From CAIWHR01 sp963726765 (GTDB lineage Bacteria; Pseudomonadota; Gammaproteobacteria; Burkholderiales; Casimicrobiaceae): a stretch of 64,000 bases of DNA. Made by a program: the position numbers and the translations under genes. This document shows, in pieces, positions 24,631 through 32,669 of this stretch (within the stretch, counting starts at the first letter, position 1; each line of letters opens with the position of its first letter). The notes beneath the pieces were generated by a model. It saw only the letters and a program-made list of their open reading frames with translations, was not told the origin of the DNA and did no database searches. The stretch covers positions 434,001 to 498,000 of the forward strand of contig CAVSDH010000011.1 of assembly GCA_963726765.1 (NCBI GenBank). The letters are read 5' to 3'.

Positions 24631-25230
24631 ATGATGACGCTCTATTCCGGGACCACCGATCCCTTCAGCCAGCGCTGCCGCATCGTCCTGCACGAGAAGG
24701 GGATGGATTTCCAGATCATCGACGTCGACCTCGACCACAAGCCCGAGGACCTCGCCGTGATGAACCCCTACAACCAGGTGCCGGTGCTGGTCGAGCGCGA
24801 CCTCGTGCTGCACGAGTCGAACATCATCAACGAGTACATCGACGAGCGCTTCCCGCACCCGCAGCTCATGCCCGCCGACCCCGTGATGCGGGCCCGCGCG
24901 CGGCTGTTCCTGCACCGTTTCGAGAAGGAGCTCTTCATCCACATCGACGCGCTCGAGGGAAACAACCAGAAGCAGATCGAGAAGGCGCGCAACCTTGTCC
25001 GCGACAGCCTGCTGCAGATCGCGCCGGTGTTCGCCAAGCACAAGCACATGCTGGGCGAGGAGTACTCGATGCTCGACGTCGCGATCACGCCGCTGCTCTG
25101 GCGCCTCGATTACTACGGCATCGTGATGCCCAAGCAGGCGGCGCCGCTGATGAAGTACGCCGAGCGGCTGTTCACGCGACCCGCGTTCTCCGAGGCGCTC
25201 ACCAGCGCCGAGCGCGGGATGCGGAAATAG
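24631..25230 (+). CDS. sspA: SspA, stringent starvation protein A (GST fold)
   Basis: A 199-residue SspA, an RNA-polymerase-associated protein with a thioredoxin/GST fold. It has MTLYSGTTDPFSQRCRIVLHEKG at the N terminus, then NPYNQVPVLVERDLVLHESNIINEYIDERFPHPQLMP, the SspA-type variant of the GST glutathione site. In E. coli SspA affects acid tolerance and phage late transcription. GAGGAG lies before the start. The 240 bases between petC and sspA hold no gene. sspB follows 223 bases later. Confidence 0.94.
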   Translation: MMTLYSGTTDPFSQRCRIVLHEKGMDFQIIDVDLDHKPEDLAVMNPYNQVPVLVERDLVLHESNIINEYIDERFPHPQLMPADPVMRARARLFLHRFEKELFIHIDALEGNNQKQIEKARNLVRDSLLQIAPVFAKHKHMLGEEYSMLDVAITPLLWRLDYYGIVMPKQAAPLMKYAERLFTRPAFSEALTSAERGMRK

Positions 25231-25453
25231 AAGGCGCGCGTGAACGCGAGGGGCGAAGCCGAGGCGCAAAGTGCACGTCGCTCCTCGAGGGATCGGGGCG
25301 ACAAGGTAGCCGTCGGATAGCGCGATTGCGGAGATCCGCCGCAGCGCGGGTCGCGGAAGCTCGCTGCCGCGTGCAACCGAAATGCACCTGAATGGCGGCT
25401 CCGCCCCGCTCCGCGCTTGACCCGGGACGCGTGCAGGGTAATATCCTCCCACC

Positions 25454-25912
25454 ATGTCCGAGCAATCCGCCAAACCCTATCTCGTCCGCGCGATCTGCGA
25501 GTGGTGCGCTGACAACGGGCTCACGCCCTACCTCGCGGTCAAGGTCAACGCGGAGACGCGCGTTCCCGCGGCGTTCGTGAAGAACGGCGAGATCGTGCTC
25601 AACGTCAGCAATTCGGCGACGCGACGCCTGACGATCGACAACGATTGGGTGCGCTTCTCGGCACGGTTTTCCGGAACCTCGCAGGAAGTCGCGGTGCCGA
25701 TGAACGCCGTGTCGGGTATCTTCGCCAAGGAGACCGGATACGGTTTTGCATTCGCGATGGCCCAGGACCCCGCGGCGGCGCTCAGCGCCATCACGGCGCC
25801 GCAGGAGCAGGACATCGACGCGGCGCTTGACAAGGACGTGCAGGACGACCGTGAGGCGAAGGAAGGCGGCAAGGGCAAGCCGCGCCCGTCGCACCTGCAG
25901 ATCATCAAGTAG
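25454..25912 (+). CDS. sspB: SspB, ClpXP specificity adaptor
   Basis: A 152-residue SspB. The folded domain binds ssrA-tagged proteins (KPYLVRAICEWCADNGLTPYL, NVSNSATRRLTIDNDWVRFSARF, VPMNAVSGIFAKETGYGFAF). A flexible acidic linker follows, and a short C-terminal tail (RPSHLQIIK) docks on ClpX. It delivers stalled-ribosome products to ClpXP. The full family architecture is present. Confidence 0.95.
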   Translation: MSEQSAKPYLVRAICEWCADNGLTPYLAVKVNAETRVPAAFVKNGEIVLNVSNSATRRLTIDNDWVRFSARFSGTSQEVAVPMNAVSGIFAKETGYGFAFAMAQDPAAALSAITAPQEQDIDAALDKDVQDDREAKEGGKGKPRPSHLQIIK

Positions 25913-26243
25913 CTTCGACGTCCACGGGCATCCGCGACGTCGTCCGGCTGTGTCCCGGCGTTCCTCCCGCCGCCTGAATCGCCGGTCGCTACGCAGGCAC
26001 AGCCCTCAACGGAACGACAAGCCTCGCGTCGGCGAGGGAACGCGCGAATCCCGCGATCTGCGCCGTCGAGCCGATCGAACGCAATTCGATAGCCACGTGT
26101 AGTCGACAAATTGACGCGCCGTGGCGTCATGGCGCGCCTCTTACGTCGAGGCACGCCGCGCATGCCGAGATCGGGCCGCACCGAGCGCCGCCGGGCGGCT
26201 GAACCTGCTGTTGCAACGACTACGCAGGTAGAATTCCCCTCGG
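25913..26243. other. Intergenic region between sspB and tRNA-Thr
   Basis: About 330 bases with no gene supported. Its last 30 bases carry the tRNA promoter. Confidence 0.4.
26229..26234 (+). promoter_or_regulatory. -10 box of tRNA-Thr
   Basis: TAGAAT is placed ten bases before the mature tRNA 5' end. The -35 is not obvious. Confidence 0.5.
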
Positions 26244-26319
26244 GCCGGCATAGCTCAGTTGGTAGAGCAGCGGTTTTGTAAACCGTTGGTCGTGGGTTCG
26301 ATTCCTACTGCCGGCACCA
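26244..26319 (+). tRNA. tRNA-Thr (anticodon UGU)
   Basis: A 76-base cloverleaf. The seven-base acceptor stem GCCGGCA/TGCCGGC is perfect, the D arm is AGCTCAGTTGGTAGAGC, and the anticodon stem GCGGT/ACCGT encloses loop TTTGTAA with anticodon TGT. The T arm GGGTTCGATTCC and an encoded CCA end are present. It reads ACA/ACG Thr codons. It stands alone. The accessory block begins immediately downstream, as is common beside tRNA genes. Confidence 0.97.
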
Positions 26320-26340
26320 AAGATTCAAGCGATTGCGGCG

Positions 26341-26562
26341 CTAGCTCCTCTTGTTTCCGAGAACCAGGATCAATCCGCCGATCGCGATTGCCCCGACGCC
26401 CACCCAGATCGGGACGTTCACCGTCTCCTTGGCGGTTACCGATAGCACGAGCGGACCGATCTTGGCCTCATGGCTCTCCTTCGTGTACGTGAAGCCGCCA
26501 TACACCAGTCCCAGGGTGCCGCCGGCAATCAATGCAATACCCAATATCTTCATCGCGTTCAT
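26341..26562 (-). CDS. Small two-TM membrane protein (DUF3185-like)
   Basis: A 73-residue protein with two hydrophobic helices (MKILGIALIAGGTLGLVYGG and IWVGVGAIAIGGLILVLG) around a short polar loop that begins FTYTKESHEAKIGPL. It resembles the DUF3185 type of small inner-membrane protein found in stress clusters. The ATG at 26562 follows a GGAGACG ribosome site, so the longer frame upstream is not used. It ends close to the tRNA on the opposite strand. Function is unknown. Confidence 0.75.
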   Translation of the reverse strand: MNAMKILGIALIAGGTLGLVYGGFTYTKESHEAKIGPLVLSVTAKETVNVPIWVGVGAIAIGGLILVLGNKRS

Positions 26563-26628
26563 GTCGTCTCCTTCGATGGAGGTGTTATCGGACTGCACGG
26601 CTGTCCGTCGGCTATTCGCAACCCGCCT

Positions 26629-27246
26629 TCATAGCCGTCCCTGTTGCGGTGGCGCACCGTCCCGATGCTCGCTTCGCCTCAGGATTTCGCTCCTGATCTC
26701 GCCGAACTGTTTCCGCGTCTCAGCCTCGATGAGCATCGGGCCGATGACTGGTGGAACCCACAGCTTCGGCGTGTAGCGGCCGTTGTTGACGATGTGGATT
26801 CGTGAGGCAACGTCCACGATCCGCGTCGTGAATTCCGAGGTTTTCAGGTCGCCGGTGACCAGTCGCGAGCGGATTTCGCGATAGGGCACCAGTTCGATTT
26901 CGCGAACGTTGTCGAAGGACAGCGAAAGAAAGCCTCGTGACGCCTTCCCCTTCTGATGCACGCGCAAGACGTTGTCCTCGCGGGCGGTTACGTCGCTAAT
27001 CTCGAGATTCGATATGAACTGCGCCATGTGATCGTAATCGGTAAGAACGTCCCAGACGACCGACCAGGGCGCATCCACTGGACAGTCGACGTCCACCGCA
27101 ATTTCCAGGCCGTCCTTCAGGGCATGGACGGCGATGTCCTGATCCGCGTTGGTGGACCAGGCCCGGATCGGCAGAGCGGTCAGCAGAAGCATCACCAGGA
27201 CGCGAAATCCGTTCCGCCCGCGACTCCGGAAATTGCGCGTTGCCAT
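26629..27246 (-). CDS. Exported START/SRPBCC-fold protein
   Basis: A 205-residue protein with a basic N terminus and hydrophobic signal (FRVLVMLLLTALPIRAWS), then a single SRPBCC (polyketide cyclase/dehydrase-like) domain. The hallmark is DCPVDAPWSVVWDVLTDYDHMAQFI, followed by LRVHQKGKASRGFLSLSF. The fold binds hydrophobic ligands, and the export signal suggests a periplasmic or envelope lipid role. ATG at 27246 fits the signal. ATG at 27282 is an alternative. It precedes the PLD-like lipoprotein's 3' end by about 70 bases on the same strand. Confidence 0.8.
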   Translation of the reverse strand: MATRNFRSRGRNGFRVLVMLLLTALPIRAWSTNADQDIAVHALKDGLEIAVDVDCPVDAPWSVVWDVLTDYDHMAQFISNLEISDVTAREDNVLRVHQKGKASRGFLSLSFDNVREIELVPYREIRSRLVTGDLKTSEFTTRIVDVASRIHIVNNGRYTPKLWVPPVIGPMLIEAETRKQFGEIRSEILRRSEHRDGAPPQQGRL

Positions 27247-27317
27247 CGTTGACGGGGTCTGCAGTTGCGGGAGGTTGTCCATGTTCGGGCTTGACGAACG
27301 GCGGCCCCGTTGGCCGC

Positions 27318-28910
27318 TCAGAGCAGCTCGTCGAGCGGCAGCAGCGAAAGCATCTCGACCTTCAATCGCTGCCAGAAAGTCACCGCCGGTTCTCGGACGT
27401 AGTCCACCGGCTTTCCCTCCTCCAGGGTATGCCAAACGAGAGGCCGTTGGCCGAGGTCGTCGGCCGCACCAAGCGCCAGGACATAGCTGTTGGCGGGTTG
27501 CGCGATATCCGCGAAGCGGAGCGCGATCTGGCGCGCCAGCTCCGGACTGTCGATGATCAATCCTATTTCGGTATTGAGGCGCAGCGATCGCTGGTCGAGG
27601 TTCATCGATCCGACGAAGACCCGCCGGCGATCGAAGACAAACACCTTGGCATGCATCGCAAAGCGGCCCGCACTCGGCGATTTTAGCTGGTTGCCCCGAA
27701 CGACCGGCTGACCGAGTACAGGTCGCACCTCGTACAGCTCGACGCCCATTTTCAGCAGCGGAACCCGATAGGCCTGATAGCCCGAATGTACGACGGACAT
27801 GTCGGTCGACGCGAGCGAATTGGTGAGTATCCGCACGCTGACGTTTCGCTCACGCAGTGTGGCGAAGAACTTCATCCCGGCGGGACCTGGCACGAGGTAG
27901 GGGGACACGATGATCAGCTCGGATTGGACCTGGTTCGCCACCGCTCCAAGGCGACGTCGCAGCAGTCGGCCACCCTGTTCGCCGTCCTCGACCTTTGCCT
28001 TCTCCGGACTGTCGTAGATAACTTCGGCATTCGCCCACACGAGCGATGTCTTGCCACGCACCAATGCCCCGAGCGGCTCGCCGGCAGCCAGCGTGCGCAT
28101 GAACGGGGGATTCGTCTCGGTCATTTGTGCATGGTGTGCACCGAGGAGAGCGCGATAGTCGTCGAGTTCCCGCACCGACGGCTTGCCTTCCGCGAGCGCT
28201 TCGATGGGTATCGCCATCGGGCTGTTCCAGAACGCGTCGAACGTATTCGAGATCTGGTCGACAATCGGTCCGGCCGCGATGATGTCGTAGTCGCCGAATT
28301 CGAAGTCGCGACCTGCCTGGAAATATTCGTCCCCGACGTTGCGCCCACCCACGATGCCGATCTCGTTGTCGACGACGATCAGCTTGTTGTGCATTCGATA
28401 GTTGAGCCGGGACGCATCGCCCATGTACTCGACGAAGTGAACGAATTCGATGTCGCCGCGGTAGGCAAAAGGATTGAACAGCCGCAGCTCCACATTCGGG
28501 TACCCCGCCAGCGTCCTGATCTGCGCGTCGCGCCCGAAGGAGCCGGCGTCGTCCAGCAACACCCGTACCCGGACCCCGCGATCTGCGGCCTTGAGCAGCG
28601 CCTCGATCAGCAACTGGCCCGTTTCGTCGCTTTGGATGAGGAAGTATTCGACGTCCAGCGTTCGCTGCGCGGCTTCCGCCATTTCCATCCGCAGCAGGAA
28701 GCTCTCGATGCCGACCGGGAGCAGCTTGAACCCGGACGCTCCCGGGTGCGCAGCCTTTGCGGCAGCCAACTCGTGCCCCAGCCGGGTCCGCTCGGGACGA
28801 GTGAGGGCGTTCGATGTCGTTTTCGGATAATCGGAGCCGGGGGGCAGCGACGCGCAACTGGCCAGGAGTGAAGCCAGCATGATCCCGAGCAGGACCTGCC
28901 TCGCCCTCAC
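27318..28910 (-). CDS. Phospholipase-D-superfamily lipoprotein (cardiolipin-synthase C-like)
   Basis: A 530-residue protein with two HKD motifs (HNKLIVVDNEIGIVGGRN and HAKVFVFDRRRVFVGSMN), as in cardiolipin synthases of the ClsC/YmdC kind and related phosphatidyltransferases. The N terminus is a lipoprotein signal (VLLGIMLASLLASC) with lipobox LLAS-C. GTG at 28910 starts this signal. An open frame further upstream to 29258 is non-coding in character. It should act at the inner membrane on phospholipids. Nearby small envelope proteins suggest a membrane-stress setting. Confidence 0.9.
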   Translation of the reverse strand: MRARQVLLGIMLASLLASCASLPPGSDYPKTTSNALTRPERTRLGHELAAAKAAHPGASGFKLLPVGIESFLLRMEMAEAAQRTLDVEYFLIQSDETGQLLIEALLKAADRGVRVRVLLDDAGSFGRDAQIRTLAGYPNVELRLFNPFAYRGDIEFVHFVEYMGDASRLNYRMHNKLIVVDNEIGIVGGRNVGDEYFQAGRDFEFGDYDIIAAGPIVDQISNTFDAFWNSPMAIPIEALAEGKPSVRELDDYRALLGAHHAQMTETNPPFMRTLAAGEPLGALVRGKTSLVWANAEVIYDSPEKAKVEDGEQGGRLLRRRLGAVANQVQSELIIVSPYLVPGPAGMKFFATLRERNVSVRILTNSLASTDMSVVHSGYQAYRVPLLKMGVELYEVRPVLGQPVVRGNQLKSPSAGRFAMHAKVFVFDRRRVFVGSMNLDQRSLRLNTEIGLIIDSPELARQIALRFADIAQPANSYVLALGAADDLGQRPLVWHTLEEGKPVDYVREPAVTFWQRLKVEMLSLLPLDELL

Positions 28911-29020
28911 GGAGTCGCCGGGTGGATGGACGTGGATCGCGGCGTCTGCGTCAACGCTAGAACATTCGCCGACCTCGAGCGTCGCCGGGTGCCTGATCGA
29001 CGGTCCGCACACGTGTACGG

Positions 29021-29176
29021 TCACTTCAGATGGAAATTGCCGGCGCCGAACAGGCCGAGCAATCCGATGACAATCAGATAGATCGCGACAATGTAGTTCA
29101 GCAATCGCGGCACAACGAGAATCAGGATGCCGGCGAGAAGTGAAATGATGGGAGCGAGACTCAACGTAATGTTCAT
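29021..29176 (-). CDS. DUF3096 small membrane protein
   Basis: A 51-residue protein, below the size most gene finders keep. It reads MNITLSLAPIISLLAGILIL, then VVPRLLNYIVAIYLIVIGLL and GLFGAGNFHLK. The P-RLLNYIVAIYLI core is the diagnostic DUF3096 pattern. Two membrane helices flank the PRLLNY turn. Function is unknown. The family typically occurs with BON, entericidin and lmo0937-type genes, as here. It lies upstream of the PLD-like lipoprotein on the same strand. Confidence 0.88.
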   Translation of the reverse strand: MNITLSLAPIISLLAGILILVVPRLLNYIVAIYLIVIGLLGLFGAGNFHLK

Positions 29177-29263
29177 CGTGGATTCCGGTCAGGAAGTCGA
29201 CGCGACAGGGATCGTTGCGACGTCGGTTGCGGGCTCGAGATCCCGGTCGCTGTTGCAAAAGCG

Positions 29264-29422
29264 TTATATCTTCTGTTGCACTTCCCTGGCCTCGTCGTGA
29301 ACCTTCTGGCCGCCTCGCTCGATGTCCTTTCCTGCGCCGGCGACCGTATTGCAGCCCGACATCGCGGTCAATGACGAAAGCATCCCGAGCATCATCAGTA
29401 CGGTAAGAACTTTATTCACCAT
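29264..29422 (-). CDS. Entericidin-family lipoprotein
   Basis: A 52-residue EcnA/EcnB-type lipoprotein. Signal KVLTVLMMLGMLSSLTAMSG precedes lipobox Cys, then NTVAGAGKDIERGGQKVHD with the conserved G-x-G-x-D-I pattern and a short charged tail. Entericidins are small envelope lipoproteins linked to stationary phase. ATG at 29422 has a GGAGATCG ribosome site. A shared element of the cluster lies about 80 bases upstream. Confidence 0.88.
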   Translation of the reverse strand: MVNKVLTVLMMLGMLSSLTAMSGCNTVAGAGKDIERGGQKVHDEAREVQQKI

Positions 29423-29503
29423 GGTCGATCTCCTCGTATACGGCAATGTCGATAGTGGAAGGCCTACTCCGGTGAACGATGCGCCGGGCCGCGGACGAAG
29501 TCC

Positions 29504-29530
29504 GTGCGCTAGCGTACGTACGGAACAGAC
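29504..29530 (+). promoter_or_regulatory. Shared near-palindromic element, copy 1
   Basis: GTGCGCTAGCG, a nine-base spacer (TACGTACGG), then AACAGAC. It contains two self-complementary cores (CGCTAGCG and CGTACGTACG). It lies upstream of the minus-strand entericidin gene. The same two blocks recur at 30976-30993 and, inverted, at 30158-30175. Confidence 0.55.
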
Positions 29531-29654
29531 TTATTCGGTCTGCGCGAGTCGAGACGCCGGATGCGCGCAGATCGCGCCGCCCAGCGTCGAACGCGCGAGA
29601 ACCAACGAAAGCGAGGCGCGGCTGCGCCTCGTTCCCGTCGCGGTAGAGCAGCCT

Positions 29655-29984
29655 CTAGCGGTCCTTCTGGATCTTGAGCTCGCTCTTGACCGACTTGACG
29701 CCCTCGGTATTGCGCGCAATCGCGACGGCCTGGTCCACTTCCTCCTGGCTGTTGGCCGTGCCGGTCATCCAGACAACGCCGTTCTTGTCCGTATCGACAC
29801 TGATGTGTTTCATGCTGCCAAGGTGTTCCGCAGCAAGCTGCGCCTTGATCTTGGTCGTGATGGCCGAGTCCTTGACGTAGTTCGCGGGATGCGAGCGGTC
29901 CGTGTCCGAATCCGCCGCGAAGGCCGCAATGGGAGCCAGCGCTGTACCGATCACAAAGCATGCTGTCGCGAGTTTGTAGTTCAT
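29655..29984 (-). CDS. Periplasmic BON-domain protein (OsmY-like)
   Basis: A 109-residue protein with a Sec signal ending AAFAA (about residue 24) and one BON domain (DSAITTKIKAQLAAE, then VDTDKNGVVWMTGTANSQEEVDQAV and ARNTEGVKSVKSEL). BON domains bind phospholipid surfaces. OsmY-type proteins are induced by osmotic and stationary-phase stress. It is part of the small-protein block. A copy of the shared element lies about 175 bases upstream. Confidence 0.92.
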   Translation of the reverse strand: MNYKLATACFVIGTALAPIAAFAADSDTDRSHPANYVKDSAITTKIKAQLAAEHLGSMKHISVDTDKNGVVWMTGTANSQEEVDQAVAIARNTEGVKSVKSELKIQKDR

Positions 29985-30514
29985 TCTTGGTTCCTCAGGT
30001 TGTCTCCACCGTCGCAGCGGGGGATTGCGGACGTCCCATCACCTGCCGGATGTCCGAGTACCCGTACGACCCCAACGATTCCGCTGGCGCCGGAACCCCG
30101 ACTGCGAAGCTGCGGCCGGGCGGATAGCTGGAGAGGATATCGACGGCTCCGCGCGTCGTCTGTTCGCTGGCGCACACGGCGGGGCCGACAATTGGCCGTG
30201 CCATAGGCCGAGCCGTCGCGCCGATGAGCACATACGTCGGGGGCGACAGGGCACGAATGCGAAGAGTGCGCCGAAGGGCGTGCGACGCTCGCCACCTATG
30301 CAGCCCACGCAGTGTGCGCTGCCGAACAGACGGCCCGAGCGCGATTGCCCAGGCTGCAAACAGGTTTCGAGGCGCAGCAGCCGGTCGGTTGCTCGTGCGT
30401 GGCAAGGCTGGCGAGCCGTCGGGACCGGATGGGCACGGACCGACGTTTGGCGTCCCGTGCCCGATGAAAAATCAGCCATCAGCCGGCAAACCGAACAACG
30501 AAAAGGTGCATTCC
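29985..30514. other. Intergenic region with element copy 3
   Basis: About 530 bases between the divergent BON and lmo0937-type genes. Several long frames overlap here, but none shows family features, start sites or consistent composition. The only signal I see is the shared element at 30158-30175. Confidence 0.45.
30158..30175 (-). promoter_or_regulatory. Shared near-palindromic element, copy 3
   Basis: The plus strand reads GTCTGTTCGCTGGCGCAC. Its reverse complement matches copy 2 at 17 of 18 positions (A/G change in the core). It lies between the divergent BON and lmo0937-type genes. Confidence 0.6.
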
Positions 30515-30664
30515 ATGCTCTATACCATTGCGGTCATTCTCCTCATCATGTGGATTCTCGGGCTCGTCACTTCGTACACCATGGGCGGCTTCGTCCACAT
30601 TCTCCTGGTAGTCGCCATTGTCATGGTGCTGGTCAATCTGATCACCGGACGCCGCGCGTTGTGA
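30515..30664 (+). CDS. lmo0937-family small membrane protein
   Basis: A 49-residue protein, MLYTIAVILLIMWILGLVTS, then a GGFVHILLVVAIVMVLVNLI helix and basic end TGRRAL. The two-helix layout with W-x-LG and a G-G-F-x-H-I-L-L-V-V turn is that of the lmo0937 family. AAAAGG precedes the ATG. Function is unknown. It is regularly found beside BON and DUF3096 genes. Confidence 0.88.
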   Translation: MLYTIAVILLIMWILGLVTSYTMGGFVHILLVVAIVMVLVNLITGRRAL

Positions 30665-31168
30665 CGCCTCGGTCGAGCCAAAGTGCATGATCGCGGCGGG
30701 GTTGCCAACATACGCAGCGCTGCCGAAATGCGCCGGTTCCGGAACGCGCACAGACTCAATCGTGGCGTGCGGGCCGCCCGGGCATGGCTCGTTCTGGAAG
30801 CCGGCAAGCTGATCAACTGGGGCTTTGCCGCGGGCAATCTCGACAGACCCGACGCCACGCAAGCACCTGCGGACCTGGCGTGATCGAGAGCGCTTGCACT
30901 GTCGGAGAGTCGGCATCAATCCTGCCGGGGCACGATCTTCGCCGAAGCGAACGTTCCGTAAACCCTAGCGCGTGGGTGCGCTAGCGAACAGACGCGACTG
31001 GGCGTTGTACGTATCGTCCGAGGCAGAGAGAAAGCGCGCTCCTCGGAGTCAGGAAGCCACGGGCGGAGTTGTCGATGCCGTGATTCCTCGGGCCATGATC
31101 ATCGGAGGCCTGGCGTTCTTGGCCTTCGGTAGGCTTCCCATACCGTGATTCAACTCAAAGGAAATTGC
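30665..31168. other. Intergenic region with element copy 2
   Basis: About 500 bases without a supported gene. It holds the inverted repeat and shared element at 30953-30993, 175-215 bases before the cysteine-hairpin protein. Confidence 0.45.
30953..30993 (+). promoter_or_regulatory. Shared near-palindromic element, copy 2, in an inverted pair
   Basis: GTGCGCTAGCGAACAGAC occupies 30976-30993. Immediately before it GTTCCGTA and CTAGCGC (30953-30971) form its inverted partner, matching the reverse complement of copy 1. CTAGCGC-6 nt-GCGCTAG is a perfect inverted repeat. It lies upstream of the 201-residue exported repeat protein. Confidence 0.6.
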
Positions 31169-31774
31169 ATGTCCAAACTGCTGATTGCACTGTTTGTCTC
31201 TGCCGGGCTGGGTATCGCCGGGTCCGCCGCGGCGCAGACGTATGCGCCGGCCACCCCTTCGTCGCCAATGTCGAAGGACACCTACGCCATGGCGAAGACC
31301 AACGCCGATGCGCAGTACAAGGTCGATATGGAAGCGTGCTCGAAATTCAGCGGAAACGCCAAGGACATCTGCGCCGCTGAAGCCAAGGGCAAGGACAGCG
31401 TCGCCAAGGCTGATGCCGAAGCGGTCTACGAGAACACGCCGAAGTCACGCGAAGGCGCACGTGTCGCGCGCGCGCAGGCGAACTTCAACGTCGCCACTGA
31501 AAAATGCGATGACCTCGCCGGCAACCCCAAGGACGTCTGCGTCAAGGAAGCCAACGCCGAGTTCGTCAAGGGCAAGGCGAACGCCAAAGTGGACCGTGTC
31601 GCGGCCGACACCAACAAGGATGCGGCCACGAAGCAGGCCGAGGCCCGCACCGAAGCGAATACTGAGAAGCGCGATGCGGAATACAAGGTCGCGATCGAGA
31701 AGTGCGACGCGCTCGCGGGACCGGCGAAGGAATCTTGCGTCAGCAGCGCCAAGGCGCAATACGGCAAGTCATAA
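31169..31774 (+). CDS. Exported protein with three cysteine-hairpin repeats
   Basis: A 201-residue protein with a Sec signal (LLIALFVSAGLGIAGSAAA, cut near residue 23). The mature part has three repeats of about 45-50 residues, each with a Cys-10-residues-Cys unit: CSKFSGNAKDIC, CDDLAGNPKDVC and CDALAGPAKESC, within Ala/Lys-rich helices. Each pair probably closes a disulfide helical hairpin. Such proteins are seen in betaproteobacteria without assigned function. AAAGGA is the ribosome site. The shared element lies upstream, so it may belong to the same regulon as the small membrane proteins. Confidence 0.8.
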   Translation: MSKLLIALFVSAGLGIAGSAAAQTYAPATPSSPMSKDTYAMAKTNADAQYKVDMEACSKFSGNAKDICAAEAKGKDSVAKADAEAVYENTPKSREGARVARAQANFNVATEKCDDLAGNPKDVCVKEANAEFVKGKANAKVDRVAADTNKDAATKQAEARTEANTEKRDAEYKVAIEKCDALAGPAKESCVSSAKAQYGKS

Positions 31775-32286
31775 GATCGTGGCAATTCTGCCCGGTCGCT
31801 ATCGGTCGATGGCGACATGAGGGGTCGGGAATTGCGGCCGGGATGCACCGGTATGCGTCGAGAATTTCCAGCACGCGGCCGACGTCTCGACCAACCTGGC
31901 CGCACTTGAGAAGGACGATTCATGGTCGCAGACCGAATTCGTCGAAAGAGTGGCTGGGTGACGGTCTCGGAATCGAATTCGCCCGAGCAGGTCTCCGCGG
32001 CCGCCAAGGCGTGCGCCGTATTGCTCGTCAGCGCGTAGCCAATGCCGGCCTGAACGCGAATCGCGCTTTCCCTTCGCCGCCGGCGCGAGCGGGATTCGGC
32101 TCGCAGACTGCCGCGAGCCGAGCCCCGCATCGGGGCACGCACCCTCGCTGCGACGGGCTTGGCGTGTCGGAAAGTCCTGTCTGCGGGGCCGGCGCACCAC
32201 GTGCGCCCACAACCCCCACGCAAGCGACGGGCATCGGACTATAGTGACCGGGCGCCGTGGTCTCGGCGATGCCAAGGAGCGAACCG
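31775..32286. other. Intergenic region before the Lys-rich small ORF
   Basis: About 510 bases with no supported gene or clear repeat. Open frames here have no family features. A weak resemblance to the shared element (GTCTG...GGCGCAC near 32181) is not strong enough to call. Confidence 0.4.
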
Positions 32287-32406
32287 ATGTCCCATCAGCC
32301 CCCGAAGGAAAGCAAGAAAAAACCGCAGCACACGGCCAAGGAAAAGAAGGTGATCAAGCAGCAGAAGAAGCACACGGGTGACGTCGTGCCGTTCATCAAG
32401 CACTGA
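32287..32406 (+). CDS. Lysine-rich 39-residue protein
   Basis: A very basic small protein starting MSHQPPKESKKKPQHTAKEK and ending TGDVVPFIKH, with 11 lysines. AAGGAG lies eight bases before the ATG, a strong ribosome site, which argues for translation. No membrane helix or known domain is visible. Nucleic-acid binding is plausible from charge alone but is a guess. It lies at the far end of the small-protein block. Confidence 0.55.
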   Translation: MSHQPPKESKKKPQHTAKEKKVIKQQKKHTGDVVPFIKH

Positions 32407-32669
32407 GCGGCCAACGTGCGGTGGCTTGTCGGGCCGCCGCCTCCGAATGCGCTCGCACGCCGCTTGGGTTTGCTCCACCCCGCTATGCGATCCGGAGAAG
32501 ACGGATCAAGTCCGATTATCGCGCAGCGGAGGGGTGATCGAAACTGCGCTGCAGAAGGCCGCGGGCAGATAATCGGCAACTGCGGGTGACGGAGTTCGCA
32601 TCGGTTGCACGTCTGGGCCGAGCGCGGAGTTAGAACGCAAACGGCAAGCAGTTCCGAGAGCTGCGTGAC

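Noticed and set aside
26100..26190. GC-rich inverted repeats before tRNA-Thr as a terminator of sspB
   Set aside because: Stem pairs are imperfect and no T run follows.
28951..28980. GTCTGCGTCAACGCTAG near the PLD-like gene as another shared element
   Set aside because: It keeps GTCTG and CGCTAG but not the rest; too weak to call.
28911..29258. Upstream extension of the PLD-like gene
   Set aside because: It overlaps the DUF3096 gene and has no signal peptide; the lipoprotein signal starts at 28910.
29985..30514. Several open frames of about 100-220 codons in the BON-lmo0937 gap
   Set aside because: All are Arg-rich, lack ribosome sites and family similarity, and overlap each other in several frames.
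32181..32199. Possible fourth copy of the shared element (GTCTG...GGCGCAC)
   Set aside because: The core CGCTAGCG is not preserved and the spacing differs by one base; likely chance.
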